Origin: Luteimonas cucumeris
GTDB lineage: Bacteria > Pseudomonadota > Gammaproteobacteria > Xanthomonadales > Xanthomonadaceae
Reading direction: 5' to 3'
Assembly (NCBI RefSeq): GCF_007830035.1
Contig: NZ_VLKN01000002.1
Span: forward strand, 62,001-126,000
Length of the DNA stretch: 64,000 nt
In this document: positions 55,091-63,501 of the stretch, piece after piece
Position numbering within the stretch: position 1 is the stretch's first letter
Layout: each line of letters starts with the position of its first letter
Program-made: the position numbers and the translations under genes
Notes under the pieces: model-generated
Database searches by the model: none
What the model saw: only the letters and a program-made list of their open reading frames with translations
Told to the model about the DNA's origin: nothing

Positions 55091-56122
55091 GTGAAAGCCG
55101 TCCGTTTCGTTGAAGTCGGCAAGCCCGCCGAAATCGTCGACCTGCCGCAACCCAAGCCCGGACCCGGACAGGTACTGGTGAAGATCGGCGGCGCCGGCGT
55201 CTGCCATTCGGACCTGCATGTCATGGACGAGGACCTCGGCCTGAAAGGTCCGTTCACTCTCGGCCATGAAAATGCCGGCTGGATCGCCGGCATCGGCCAA
55301 GGCGTGCACGGCTGGAAGGAAGGCGACCCGGTGGCTGTCTACGGTCCGTGGGGCTGCGGGCACTGCCACACCTGCCAGACGTCGGCGGAAAACTACTGCG
55401 AGAACCATGCCAGCCTCGGCACGATGGGTGGCGGCCTGGGATCGGACGGCGGCATGGCCGAGTACATGCTGGTGCCGTCGCCGCGCCTGCTCGTGCCGCT
55501 GGGTACGCTCGACCCTGCCATCGCCGCGCCGCTGAGCGATGCGGCGCTGACACCGTACCACGCGATCAAGACGGCGCTGCCGCTGCTCACGCCGAACACG
55601 CACGTGGTGGTGATCGGCATCGGCGGCCTCGGCCACATGGCGGTGCAGATACTGGGCGCACTGTGCGCGGCCACCGTGATCGCCGGCGACATCGACGACA
55701 ACAAGCTGGCGCACGCGCGCGAACTTGGCGTCAGGCATACCGTGAATACCCGCGATGGCGATGCCGCGGCCGAAGCGATCCGCAAGATCACCGGCGTGCG
55801 CGGCGCGGTGCTGGCGCTGGACTTCGTCGGTGCGCAGCCGACCATCGACCTGTGCACGCGCGTGGTCGAGCGCAACAGCCGCATCACCGTGGTCGGCCTC
55901 GGTGGCGGCACGCTGCATTACAGCGCCAACAATCCACCATATGGCTGCGCCGTCACTATCCCCTATTGGGGCTCGCGCACCGAACTGATGGAAGTGATCG
56001 CGTTGGCCGCGGCCGGCCGCATCCATCCGCAGGTCGAGAAGTTTTCACTGGGCGAGGCGGTTGCCGTCTACCAGCGCCTGCGCGACGGCAAGATCAAGGG
56101 GCGCGCGGTGTTGGTGCCTTGA
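55091..56122 (+). CDS. Zinc-dependent alcohol dehydrogenase
   Basis: Medium-chain dehydrogenase of 343 aa. Catalytic zinc site with Cys38 (GVCHSDLH), His59/Glu60 (GHENAG); the structural zinc cysteines are Cys89, Cys92, Cys95 and Cys103 (GCGHCHTCQT). Rossmann motif GIGGLGHMAVQ. The sequence resembles Adh enzymes acting on aryl or aliphatic alcohols. Last of the oxidoreductase series. Confidence 0.94.
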   Translation: MKAVRFVEVGKPAEIVDLPQPKPGPGQVLVKIGGAGVCHSDLHVMDEDLGLKGPFTLGHENAGWIAGIGQGVHGWKEGDPVAVYGPWGCGHCHTCQTSAENYCENHASLGTMGGGLGSDGGMAEYMLVPSPRLLVPLGTLDPAIAAPLSDAALTPYHAIKTALPLLTPNTHVVVIGIGGLGHMAVQILGALCAATVIAGDIDDNKLAHARELGVRHTVNTRDGDAAAEAIRKITGVRGAVLALDFVGAQPTIDLCTRVVERNSRITVVGLGGGTLHYSANNPPYGCAVTIPYWGSRTELMEVIALAAAGRIHPQVEKFSLGEAVAVYQRLRDGKIKGRAVLVP

Positions 56123-56229
56123 ACGAGGGTTAGGCCGGGTTGCGGCCACGGCGGATGCAGCCGCGGCCGAGGATCGGGATCGACATCGGGCATCCGATCC
56201 CATCACGCGGCATTCGAAGCCCATTCCTG

Positions 56230-56313
56230 TCATCCCCGAACGCAGTGAATGGATCTGCGGTTTACACGGCAAATAGCCGCAGAAAAGCAGGTTCCTCACT
56301 ACGTTCGGGATGA
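56230..56313. repeat. Nested inverted repeat (dispersed repeat family)
   Basis: Outer arms at 56230-56247 and 56297-56313 (TCATCCCCGAACGCAGTG versus CACTACGTTCGGGATGA), with a nested perfect 7-bp pair TCTGCGG (56254-56260) and CCGCAGA (56277-56283). A related half-copy is at 59105. It lies between convergent genes (ADH and M56). Confidence 0.65.
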
Positions 56314-56351
56314 CGATGCAGGTGAATGGCGGTTTGAGCCTGCGTCCACCC

Positions 56352-58178
56352 TCAATGCAAAGTCGAGGTCGATACCGCCTGGCCGCTCTTCAAGGCATCG
56401 TCGATCAGCGCACGGACCACGCGGTCGGCCTCGCGGCTGAGCTGTTCCTGCTGCTTGCCCAGCACATTCATTTCCCTGCCCAGCGCCTCCATCGGCTTGC
56501 TGGCTTCCTGCATCTGGCGGCTGAGGGCCTCCATCGGCTTCTGCGCCTCGGCCGTGCGCTTCGAATAGGTGCTCATGGTCCGGCCCATCGTCTCCATCTG
56601 CGCCTGCAGCGGTTGCATCTGCGCCTGCAAGGCTTCCATCTTGCGGTCCAGCCGTTCGCGTTCGGCGTCATCCGATGCTCGCAGCATCTCCGCGCTGAGG
56701 CCCGACATCCGTTCGGCGATCGCACCCTGCTGTTGCGACACGGTCTCCATCTGCGCGCTGACCCGTTCCATCTCGGCGCTCGCCGGATCGCCGGACACGC
56801 CGAGCGCCTCCATCTTCCTGCCCAGGCCTTCCATCACTTCGCCATGGGCTTCCATCTTCTCGCCGAGCGCATCCATCTTCGCGCCCAATGCCTCGGTCGG
56901 CTTCCACGCTTCCGTGATCTTGGCCAGCAAGGCGGGATCCTGCACGACATAGGACTTGTCGCCGCGGCGGAACCATAGGAAATCACCCTGCAGGCTGCGC
57001 CTGGCCTTGTCCGCATCGCGGATGTCGCGGGTGGTACCGGACACCGTCATGCTGTCGCGGCCCGCCCTGATCAGCGCGTAGGCGTCATCGCTTCTGCGCG
57101 TGGTCGTGGCGGCCGTGGACTTGGCCGACGCTGTCGTGATGGTTGCGGCCTTCGTCGCAGCTGCGGCAGGCCTGTCGTTGCCCTGCGCGAACACGGTCAG
57201 GCAGATCGCGCTCAGTCCGACGATGGGCAGTGCGATCTTCCAGCTGAGTGCGTGCTGGCCGGGCCGGATCAGGTGCTGGATGCGTGACATGAGGTGGTCT
57301 CCGTTTGCCGCAGGGGCGAGTTGGGGAATGTGGGAACGGTCACTGGATGAAAGCAGCAGGTCCAGTTGCTGCAAGGCGAGCGCCACGCGTCGGCGGTCGC
57401 CGATGACCTGCGCGGCAAGATCGTCGGCGATGCGTTCGCGTTCGCGGCGTATCTGCCTGGACAGCCACCACACCACCGGGTGGTAGAACAGCAACGCCTC
57501 GACCGCACTCTGGATGAGATTGACGAGGTAGTCGTGCCGCCTGATGTGCGCGAGTTCGTGCGCCAGCAGCGCTTCGAGCAGTTCGGGCGGCATGCGCGCG
57601 ACCAGCGCGGCCGGTACCAGCACCATCGGTCGCCACCAGCCGGCGGCGACCGGGCTGTCGAGGTCGTCCACCACGCGCAGCGCGACATCGCGACGCAACC
57701 CAAAGGCCTGCGCGAGACGATCGAGCCTGGCTTGCCAATGCATATCGACGGCACCCGCGTGGCTGCGCCTGACCCGGTCCACCCAGGCCAGTCCTATCGC
57801 CATGCGCAGCGCCAGCATGCCAGCGCCCAACGACCACAATGCGACGATCCACGGCAACTGCGCCTGCAGCGTCGATTGCCAGGCGTGCGACACGCTGGCT
57901 ACAGCTGGCAGAGCCTGCGCTGCGTGCGCTGGTGTCGATATCGCGGTCATGGCGACAGCGGCATCCTGAGGTTGCAGGCCACCCACAACACCAATCACCG
58001 GCAGCAGCAGGCATAGCAGCAAGGCCAGGCAGGCCACCGCATAGCGCAGTTGCGGTCGCGCATTGCGCAGAAGCATCAGCAGCAGTACCGCCGCCATGCC
58101 GACCGCCACGCCCTGCCAGACGAAATGCAGCAATGCCCATCCCAGCGTCGATACGAATCCGGGCATCGTCGCGCTCAT
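56352..58178 (-). CDS. M56 (BlaR1-like) membrane metallopeptidase with Met-heptad tail
   Basis: A 608-aa protein. About four membrane helices in the first 130 residues, zinc motif HELAH (207-211), the downstream helix (YHPVVWWLSRQIRRERERIADD) and a further helix near 312-332. Beyond a Thr/Ala linker, residues 430-575 form a predicted coiled coil with Met at almost every seventh position. BlaR1 relatives sense a signal and cleave BlaI-type repressors. It overlaps the BlaI gene by 4 nt. Confidence 0.9.
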   Translation of the reverse strand: MSATMPGFVSTLGWALLHFVWQGVAVGMAAVLLLMLLRNARPQLRYAVACLALLLCLLLPVIGVVGGLQPQDAAVAMTAISTPAHAAQALPAVASVSHAWQSTLQAQLPWIVALWSLGAGMLALRMAIGLAWVDRVRRSHAGAVDMHWQARLDRLAQAFGLRRDVALRVVDDLDSPVAAGWWRPMVLVPAALVARMPPELLEALLAHELAHIRRHDYLVNLIQSAVEALLFYHPVVWWLSRQIRRERERIADDLAAQVIGDRRRVALALQQLDLLLSSSDRSHIPQLAPAANGDHLMSRIQHLIRPGQHALSWKIALPIVGLSAICLTVFAQGNDRPAAAATKAATITTASAKSTAATTTRRSDDAYALIRAGRDSMTVSGTTRDIRDADKARRSLQGDFLWFRRGDKSYVVQDPALLAKITEAWKPTEALGAKMDALGEKMEAHGEVMEGLGRKMEALGVSGDPASAEMERVSAQMETVSQQQGAIAERMSGLSAEMLRASDDAERERLDRKMEALQAQMQPLQAQMETMGRTMSTYSKRTAEAQKPMEALSRQMQEASKPMEALGREMNVLGKQQEQLSREADRVVRALIDDALKSGQAVSTSTLH

Positions 58179-58558
58179 TGGTCTTCTCCATGCAGGAAGC
58201 GCTGGATTTCCCTGCGTTCCTTCTCGGTGACATGCCCGCGCAACGCCGCCATCACCAGTTCCTTGCCGGAACCTGAAAACGCCTTGTGGATCAGTTCGCC
58301 GAGCAGGCTGGTGCGCATCGAATCCTGCGCGTGCGCCGGTGCATAGACGTGCGAGCGCTGGCTTTCGTCGCGCAGCAGCAGACCCTTGCCGTGCATGATC
58401 TGCATCAGCCTCAACACCGTGGCATAGGCCATATCCGGCCTGTCCTTCTGCACGACTTCATGCACCTGCTTGACGGTTGCCGGGCCCAGCGGCCAGAGCA
58501 CGCGCAGCAGTTCGAGTTCGGCGGCCGTGGGCTTGGGCGGGGCTTTGGGCTTGGGCAT
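58175..58558 (-). CDS. BlaI/MecI-type repressor
   Basis: A 127-aa winged-helix repressor (Penicillinase_R). Recognisable parts: TAAELELLRVLWPLGPATV, AYATVLRLMQIMHGKGLL and the C-terminal dimer helices. It likely controls its own operon and is inactivated by the M56 partner. The start at 58558 is chosen by family alignment. No Shine-Dalgarno is present; instead a hairpin lies 4 bp upstream. Confidence 0.93.
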   Translation of the reverse strand: MPKPKAPPKPTAAELELLRVLWPLGPATVKQVHEVVQKDRPDMAYATVLRLMQIMHGKGLLLRDESQRSHVYAPAHAQDSMRTSLLGELIHKAFSGSGKELVMAALRGHVTEKERREIQRFLHGEDQ

Positions 58559-58562
58559 GGGT

Positions 58563-58589
58563 GTGTCGGCATGAATCGGATGCCGACAC
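58563..58589 (-). promoter_or_regulatory. Perfect hairpin immediately upstream of the BlaI start
   Basis: Ten-base arms GTGTCGGCAT (58563-58572) and ATGCCGACAC (58580-58589) with a 7-nt loop, ending 4 bp before the ATG on the mRNA sense. It occupies the ribosome-binding region, so it may control translation or be an operator. Confidence 0.55.
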
Positions 58590-58598
58590 CCTAGCGTC

Positions 58599-58640
58599 AC
58601 TAGAACAAGTTGTCTAGAACTTTTTTTCTAGAAATGTCTA
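58599..58640 (-). promoter_or_regulatory. Candidate BlaI operator region
   Basis: Symmetric elements CTAGAACAAGTTGTCTAGA (contains ACAA-G-TTGT) and TTCTAGAA further left of the promoter, in an AT-rich stretch with a T-run that stands out in this GC-rich DNA. Position just upstream of the repressor gene fits autoregulation. The consensus match is by eye. Confidence 0.45.
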
Positions 58641-58702
58641 CGACGCGGGCGGCCTGCCCTGACCGTTCACCTGGCCGCGCCGGAATGGCCGCCGAAGCGA
58701 AT

Positions 58703-59047
58703 TCAGACCGCCGCGGTCACCACGATTTCCAGCTTCCAGCCGGGATCGGCCAGCGCCGCCTGCACCGTGGCCCGCGCCGGCGCCTCGCCGGCTACGACCC
58801 ACGCGTCCCAGACCTCGTTCATCGCCGCAAAGTCGGCCAGATCGGCCAGGAAAATCTGCGCGCGCAGGATCCGCGTCTTGTCGCTGCCGGCCTGGGCCAG
58901 CAGGTCGTCGATGGCAGCCAGCACCTGCCGCGTCTGTGTCGCCATGTCGGCGCCGGAATCCTCGGGTACCTGCCCGGCGAGGTAGGCAACACCGTTGTGG
59001 ATCGTCATTTCCGACATGCGCGGGCCGGCATCGAATCGCTGGATCAT
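58703..59047 (-). CDS. RidA family (YjgF) protein
   Basis: A 114-aa trimeric enamine/imine deaminase-like protein, with VAYLAGQVPEDSGADMATQT and the conserved active-site Arg in EAPARATVQAALADP. It removes reactive enamines from PLP enzymes; as a non-ridA member it may have a special substrate. It appears monocistronic. Confidence 0.92.
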   Translation of the reverse strand: MIQRFDAGPRMSEMTIHNGVAYLAGQVPEDSGADMATQTRQVLAAIDDLLAQAGSDKTRILRAQIFLADLADFAAMNEVWDAWVVAGEAPARATVQAALADPGWKLEIVVTAAV

Positions 59048-59104
59048 GTGTCGTTTCCTTTCCTGTTTCGAGTCGCATCAAGACTAAAGCATGTCCCTCA
59101 CAGC

Positions 59105-59132
59105 CTGTCATCCCGATCGCAGCGATGAATCT
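59105..59132. repeat. Half-copy of the dispersed repeat
   Basis: CTGTCATCCCGATCGCAGCG followed by ATGAATCT resembles the left arm of the element at 56230. It lies between RidA and the 2H phosphoesterase gene. Confidence 0.4.
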
Positions 59133-59202
59133 CCTTGACTTGCTGCAATGCGAACATCAGCCACAGACCCTTCGCAGCGCTCGGACGACAACGACGTTGT
59201 CG

Positions 59203-59781
59203 TCACGCATTCGCGGCCCGCAACGGCCAACGCCCGAGTACCCGGTGCTCCGTCCTGCCGAGCAGGCTGTGCACCAGTACGAACTCGCGCGCAATCCAGG
59301 CGATGCGATCGACCGTTTGCATCGCGACCATGCGCTCCTCATACAGCAACGTGACATGCGGCGTGAACGCAGGCCTGACCAGCCGGCCGAGACCGGCCGT
59401 CGCCATGCAGGCACCGAGCCTGCGCTGCAGTTCCCGCACGGCGACCACGCCGTCGTCGCCACGCAATACGAAGGGATGATGGCGCGAATGCCCGCTGAAG
59501 CTTGCGGCACTGTCGAAGGCCACCTCGAATGCGGGCATGTCGACCGCGGCTGCCGCCTGCCCTGCCTTCGCGACCACGTCCTGCGGCAGGCCGGCATAGT
59601 CGCCGAGATGATGGAGCGTGACGTGGAAACGATCGCTGCGCAGCGGCTTGCCCTGCAGGTGCTGCTGGCTGCGCAGAGCCTGGGCGATGTCGGCGATGGC
59701 AGCTGCAGCCGTCGCATCCGGAAAGACCGCGAAGAACAGGCGGTCGGTGGGCTGCGGCGGTTCGAAGCCGCCCAGCGCCAT
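59203..59781 (-). CDS. thpR: 2'-5' RNA ligase/ThpR-like cyclic phosphodiesterase
   Basis: A 2H phosphoesterase of about 192 aa with both HxTx motifs: HVTL twice (in RFHVTLHHLG and TPHVTLLYEE). The family opens 2',3'-cyclic phosphates of RNA. Start 59781 (MALGGFEPPQPTDRLFF) is chosen over 59811 because the family begins there. The substrate in vivo is not known. Confidence 0.9.
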   Translation of the reverse strand: MALGGFEPPQPTDRLFFAVFPDATAAAAIADIAQALRSQQHLQGKPLRSDRFHVTLHHLGDYAGLPQDVVAKAGQAAAAVDMPAFEVAFDSAASFSGHSRHHPFVLRGDDGVVAVRELQRRLGACMATAGLGRLVRPAFTPHVTLLYEERMVAMQTVDRIAWIAREFVLVHSLLGRTEHRVLGRWPLRAANA

Positions 59782-59883
59782 CTGCCCTGTTTCGGTTGTT
59801 GTCCGGATCATCGATCATGCAAGGCGACGGGCACGCCAGTGTAGTTGCGCAGGCGCCATCCGCCCAGCTGCCGATGTCGCAGG

Positions 59884-60081
59884 CTAGGCGCGATCGCGTC
59901 GCCGCCGGAACACGTAAGCCCAGGCCACCACGCAGGGCACTGCACCCAGCGCGATCCACGAGACCGCGTTGAACACACCATCGCCGAGCAGCGCGCTGAC
60001 CAGGCCAAGCAGGCTGACCGAGGCGATTGCCGCAGGTGCCTGATAGACACGCGACGAACCGGTGCGCTGCGTCGTGCTCAT
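59884..60081 (-). CDS. Small membrane protein of the siderophore operon (65 aa)
   Basis: A short protein with two hydrophobic segments (IASVSLLGLVSALLGDGVF and SWIALGAVPCVVAWAYVF) and a basic end RRRRDRA. It overlaps the PepSY gene stop by 4 nt. Small partners like this often accompany PepSY proteins in iron operons; function unknown. Confidence 0.85.
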   Translation of the reverse strand: MSTTQRTGSSRVYQAPAAIASVSLLGLVSALLGDGVFNAVSWIALGAVPCVVAWAYVFRRRRDRA

Positions 60082-61229
60082 GGCGTCTCCGCCGTCGCGG
60101 GCGCCAACCCGCCGCGTTCGATCTCGGTGATGCGCGCTTCGGTCGAACCGCGCCGCCACCACAGGTAAAGGCCGCTGATCAGCACCAGGATCGTGAGCAG
60201 GTCGAGGATCGCCCACAGGAACTTCAGCGGCAACCCGCCGTAATCGCCGAAATGCAGCGGCTGCGACAGCAGCAGCGCGGTCATGTACGACGGCAGTTGC
60301 GGCTGCGCGGTCAACGCGCCGGTCTGCGCGTCGATCAGCACTGGACGGTACAGGCGTTCGGTGATCGCCGTGTCGCCATGCATGAATACGCCGTAGTGGT
60401 GGTCGCCGCTGTAACCGGTGCCCGGGAAGCTGACGTAGGCGGGCGTCATCCCCGGCTCGGCGGCGCGCGCCGTGGCGATGGCGGCGTCGAGCGAGGCGAG
60501 CTCGGTCGGCCTGGGCGCGTCCTTGTAGTGCTCGATGAAGGCGGCCAGTTGCTGCGACTGCCACGCCTGCTGCATCGGTGCGGCCAGCGTGTTGATCGCA
60601 CCGGTCAGTCCCACCACCAGCGCCCACGCCACGGTGACGATGCCCAGCAGGTTGTGCAGGTCCAGCCAGGCCAGGCGCCGGTTGCGTCCCATGCGCACCG
60701 TGCCGAACGACAGCTTGCGCATGAAAGGCGCGTACAGCACCACGCCGGATACGATCGCGGCCGCGAACAGCAACGCCATCGCGCCGAGGAACAACGTACC
60801 GCCCAGACCGACGAAGACGTCGGTATGCAGCCGGTACAGGAAATACATCACGCCCTCGTTGAACTGGGAGGCCGGCAGTATTTCGCCGGTGTATTCATGC
60901 ATGACGACGGTATGCATCTCCGCCGGCGGCGTGTCGGGCCGCGCACCCGTATTGACGTAGACGCTGGGCGAATGATCGTCCCAGCCGAAGAACAGCGGCA
61001 CGTCGCCGGGATACTGCGCCAGTGCGCGCTCGATCAGTTCATCAGCATTGGCGCGCGGCATGCCTGCAGGCGCGGGCGCCACTTCGGGCGAGGCGCCGGT
61101 GAGATGGCCGATCTCTTCCCAGAAGATCAACGGCAGGCCGGTAAGACACAACAGCAGCAGGAACACCGTGCACACCAGGCTGGTCCATTTGTGGACCAGG
61201 AACCAGATCTTGAGTGTCGCGCGCTGCAT
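60078..61229 (-). CDS. PepSY-associated transmembrane protein (siderophore reductase-like)
   Basis: Inner-membrane protein of 383 aa with four helices (LVHKWTSLVCTVFLLLLCLTG at the start) and PepSY repeats: conserved LHTDVF, LDLHNLLGI and PLHFGDYGG. PepSY-TM proteins next to TonB receptors are thought to reduce ferric siderophore in the periplasm or membrane. It begins 17 bp after the receptor stop. Confidence 0.92.
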   Translation of the reverse strand: MQRATLKIWFLVHKWTSLVCTVFLLLLCLTGLPLIFWEEIGHLTGASPEVAPAPAGMPRANADELIERALAQYPGDVPLFFGWDDHSPSVYVNTGARPDTPPAEMHTVVMHEYTGEILPASQFNEGVMYFLYRLHTDVFVGLGGTLFLGAMALLFAAAIVSGVVLYAPFMRKLSFGTVRMGRNRRLAWLDLHNLLGIVTVAWALVVGLTGAINTLAAPMQQAWQSQQLAAFIEHYKDAPRPTELASLDAAIATARAAEPGMTPAYVSFPGTGYSGDHHYGVFMHGDTAITERLYRPVLIDAQTGALTAQPQLPSYMTALLLSQPLHFGDYGGLPLKFLWAILDLLTILVLISGLYLWWRRGSTEARITEIERGGLAPATAETP

Positions 61230-61246
61230 GCGGGCCGGCTTGTCCG

Positions 61247-63367
61247 TCAGAACCGATAGGCGATCGTGCCGACGACCGTACGCGAGTTGCCGCTGAAGCA
61301 GTCGCCGAACGCCCGGCACGGTGCGAAGTAGGTCTTGTCGAGCAGGTTGTTGACGTTGAGCGCCAGCGACCAGTCCGACCAGTCCAGCGCCACCAGCGCG
61401 TCGGCCAGCGTGTAGCTGGGCGTGGTCAGCGAATGGGTCGTGCCGGTGGACAGTGTCGAGCCGACATGGCGGCCGCCCAGGCCGACGCGCAGCGACGCCT
61501 GCTGACCGACTTCGAAAGTCTTGGCGGCCCACAGCGACGCCAGACGCTGCGGCGTATCGTTCAACTGCTTGCCGATTTCGTTCGGGAAGTTGCTTTCGGT
61601 GACCTCGGCCTTGTTGTAGCTGTAGCTGGCGGTGATGGTGATGTCGTCGGCGACCGCATAGGCGCCTTCCAGTTCGAAACCGCGCGAACGGATCTCGCCG
61701 GTCTGGGTGCTGAACAGCACGTGCTCGGGATCGTTGGTCGGGCGATTGCTTTCGATGATGCGGTAGGCATTGGCGGTGAACAGCATGCCGCGCGCCGGCG
61801 CCCATTTGACGCCGCCTTCGACCTGGCGGCCGCGCACCGGCACCAGCGCGTTGCCGTAGAAATCGACCCCCGCCACCGGCAGGAACGATTCCGAATAACT
61901 CAGGTAGGGCGAAACGCCCTTGCCGACTTCGCCGATCACGCCGACGCGGAAGGTGGTGGCCTCGTCCGTCTGCGCCTCCGAGCCTTCGGTTTCCGAACGT
62001 GCGCGATCGCGGCGCACGCCCAGCACCAGCGACACGCGATCGGCGTAACGGATCTGGTCCTGCACGTAGAGGCCCAGCTGGGTGTTGCGCAGATCGGGAT
62101 CCTCGACGTAGGCCGGCGCGACGACGCCGCTGGACACCGGGTTGTAGATGTCGATCGGCGTGACCACGCAATCGGCGGGATCGGAGAATGCGCTGCAGAA
62201 CGCCGAAGACGATTCCTGGCGGAAATCGGTGTAGTCGACGCCGGCCAGCAGCGTGTGGTTGAACGCGCCGGTATCGAAATTGAACTGCAGCGAGTTGTCG
62301 TTGGTCAGCGTGCGGATATGCGGCTTGATGGCATAGAGGTTGCGGTTGACCACGCGCCGCTCGGCATCGATGAACGGATCGAGCGGACTGGAATACGTGT
62401 CCGGATAGATTTCCTGGAAGGTGGTGTCCGCGTCGAGGTAACGCAGCGCACTGCGCAGTGCGACGGTGTCGTTGAAGCGGTGCTCGGCCAACAGCGTGCC
62501 GGAAGCCTGCCGCGCATCGAGCCGGTCGTAGCCCTTGTCGCCAAGGAAGGTGGAAGGATCCAGCGACCCGCGCTCGGATGCGTGCAGCGTCGAGACTACT
62601 GGCAGGAACTGCTGGCTGGACGCGGTACGGTCGCGCTGGTACAGGCCCAGGAAGGTGATCTCGGTCCGATCGCCGGGACGCCACGTGATCGATGGCGCCA
62701 GCACCTGGCGGTCATCCGGCAGGTGGTCGGTCTGCATGTCGCTGTCGCGCGCCACGGCGATGAAGCGCCCGGCCAGCTGGCCGCTATCGTCGAGTGGGCC
62801 GGTGATGTCGGCCTGCACCTGCCGGCGCTGGAAATTGCCGATCTGCACGCCGACTTCGCCGGCCTGCGTGAATTGCGGCCGCTTGCTGACGGTGTTGAGG
62901 ATGCCGCCGCTGGCGCCCTGCCCGTACAGCACCGACGAAGGCCCACGCAGCACTTCGACGCGATCCAGCGTGTAGACCTCCGTGCGCGGCAATGGGCTGA
63001 AGTTGTAGACCTTGCGCATGCCGTCCAGGTACTGCACCGGATCCAGGCCACGGATGGTGCTGCCGTCCGAACGCGTGTCCAGGCCATAGGCCTCGGCGTT
63101 GACGCCGGCGCTGTAGCGCAACGTTTCCTGCATGTTGCGCGCGCCTCGTTCGATGAACAGGTCCGAAGGCACCACGCTGATCGCCTGCGGCGTCTTCACC
63201 AGCGGCGTGTCGGTCTTGGTCGCGGTGACCGCGCGCTCAGCGACGACTACGACGGCATCGAGCGTCCTGGCCTGCTCGCCATCCTGCGCATGGACGATGC
63301 CCGGCACCACGATCGCCGGCGCCATGACCGAAAACAGGAAAACGTGGTGCTGCCGCAGACAGAACAT
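61247..63367 (-). CDS. TonB-dependent siderophore receptor
   Basis: Outer-membrane 22-strand receptor of 706 aa. Signal peptide ends near VHAQ (residue 28). Plug domain: KTPQAISVVPSDLFIERGAR, SDGSTIRGLDPVQYLDGM and VEVLRGPSSVLYGQGASGG; barrel ends in a terminal Phe (TIAYRF). It resembles FhuE/FpvA/FoxA types, so hydroxamate siderophores are plausible, but ligand is not known. An AT-rich palindromic site upstream looks like a Fur box. First gene of a three-gene iron operon. Confidence 0.93.
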   Translation of the reverse strand: MFCLRQHHVFLFSVMAPAIVVPGIVHAQDGEQARTLDAVVVVAERAVTATKTDTPLVKTPQAISVVPSDLFIERGARNMQETLRYSAGVNAEAYGLDTRSDGSTIRGLDPVQYLDGMRKVYNFSPLPRTEVYTLDRVEVLRGPSSVLYGQGASGGILNTVSKRPQFTQAGEVGVQIGNFQRRQVQADITGPLDDSGQLAGRFIAVARDSDMQTDHLPDDRQVLAPSITWRPGDRTEITFLGLYQRDRTASSQQFLPVVSTLHASERGSLDPSTFLGDKGYDRLDARQASGTLLAEHRFNDTVALRSALRYLDADTTFQEIYPDTYSSPLDPFIDAERRVVNRNLYAIKPHIRTLTNDNSLQFNFDTGAFNHTLLAGVDYTDFRQESSSAFCSAFSDPADCVVTPIDIYNPVSSGVVAPAYVEDPDLRNTQLGLYVQDQIRYADRVSLVLGVRRDRARSETEGSEAQTDEATTFRVGVIGEVGKGVSPYLSYSESFLPVAGVDFYGNALVPVRGRQVEGGVKWAPARGMLFTANAYRIIESNRPTNDPEHVLFSTQTGEIRSRGFELEGAYAVADDITITASYSYNKAEVTESNFPNEIGKQLNDTPQRLASLWAAKTFEVGQQASLRVGLGGRHVGSTLSTGTTHSLTTPSYTLADALVALDWSDWSLALNVNNLLDKTYFAPCRAFGDCFSGNSRTVVGTIAYRF

Positions 63368-63404
63368 GGATGACCCCGGAAAAATCAATCCGGCATTATC
63401 CGAC

Positions 63405-63416
63405 GCGGGGCCCCGC
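63405..63416. repeat. 12-bp perfect palindrome GCGGGGCCCCGC
   Basis: It lies 38 bp upstream of the receptor start, between the candidate Fur site and the gene, so it should be in the mRNA leader. Confidence 0.35.
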
Positions 63417-63423
63417 AAACGCA

Positions 63424-63447
63424 ACTAATTCTCAATTAGGAACAATT
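63424..63447 (-). promoter_or_regulatory. Candidate Fur box
   Basis: On the minus strand: AATTGTTCCTAATTGAGAAT, then TAGT. This AT-rich, partly palindromic segment resembles the GATAATGAT-type 19-bp Fur consensus, in the right place (about 57 bp from the receptor ATG). Iron repression is expected. Confidence 0.45.
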
Positions 63448-63501
63448 TTCATCGGGCATCCGAAGAGACGCTGGCCAGAGCATTCATCCGTTGCGCGTGG
63501 T

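Noticed and set aside
61214-63373. Open frame of 719 codons antisense to the TonB receptor
   Set aside because: Same cause: antisense to a well-supported gene, with low-complexity sequence.
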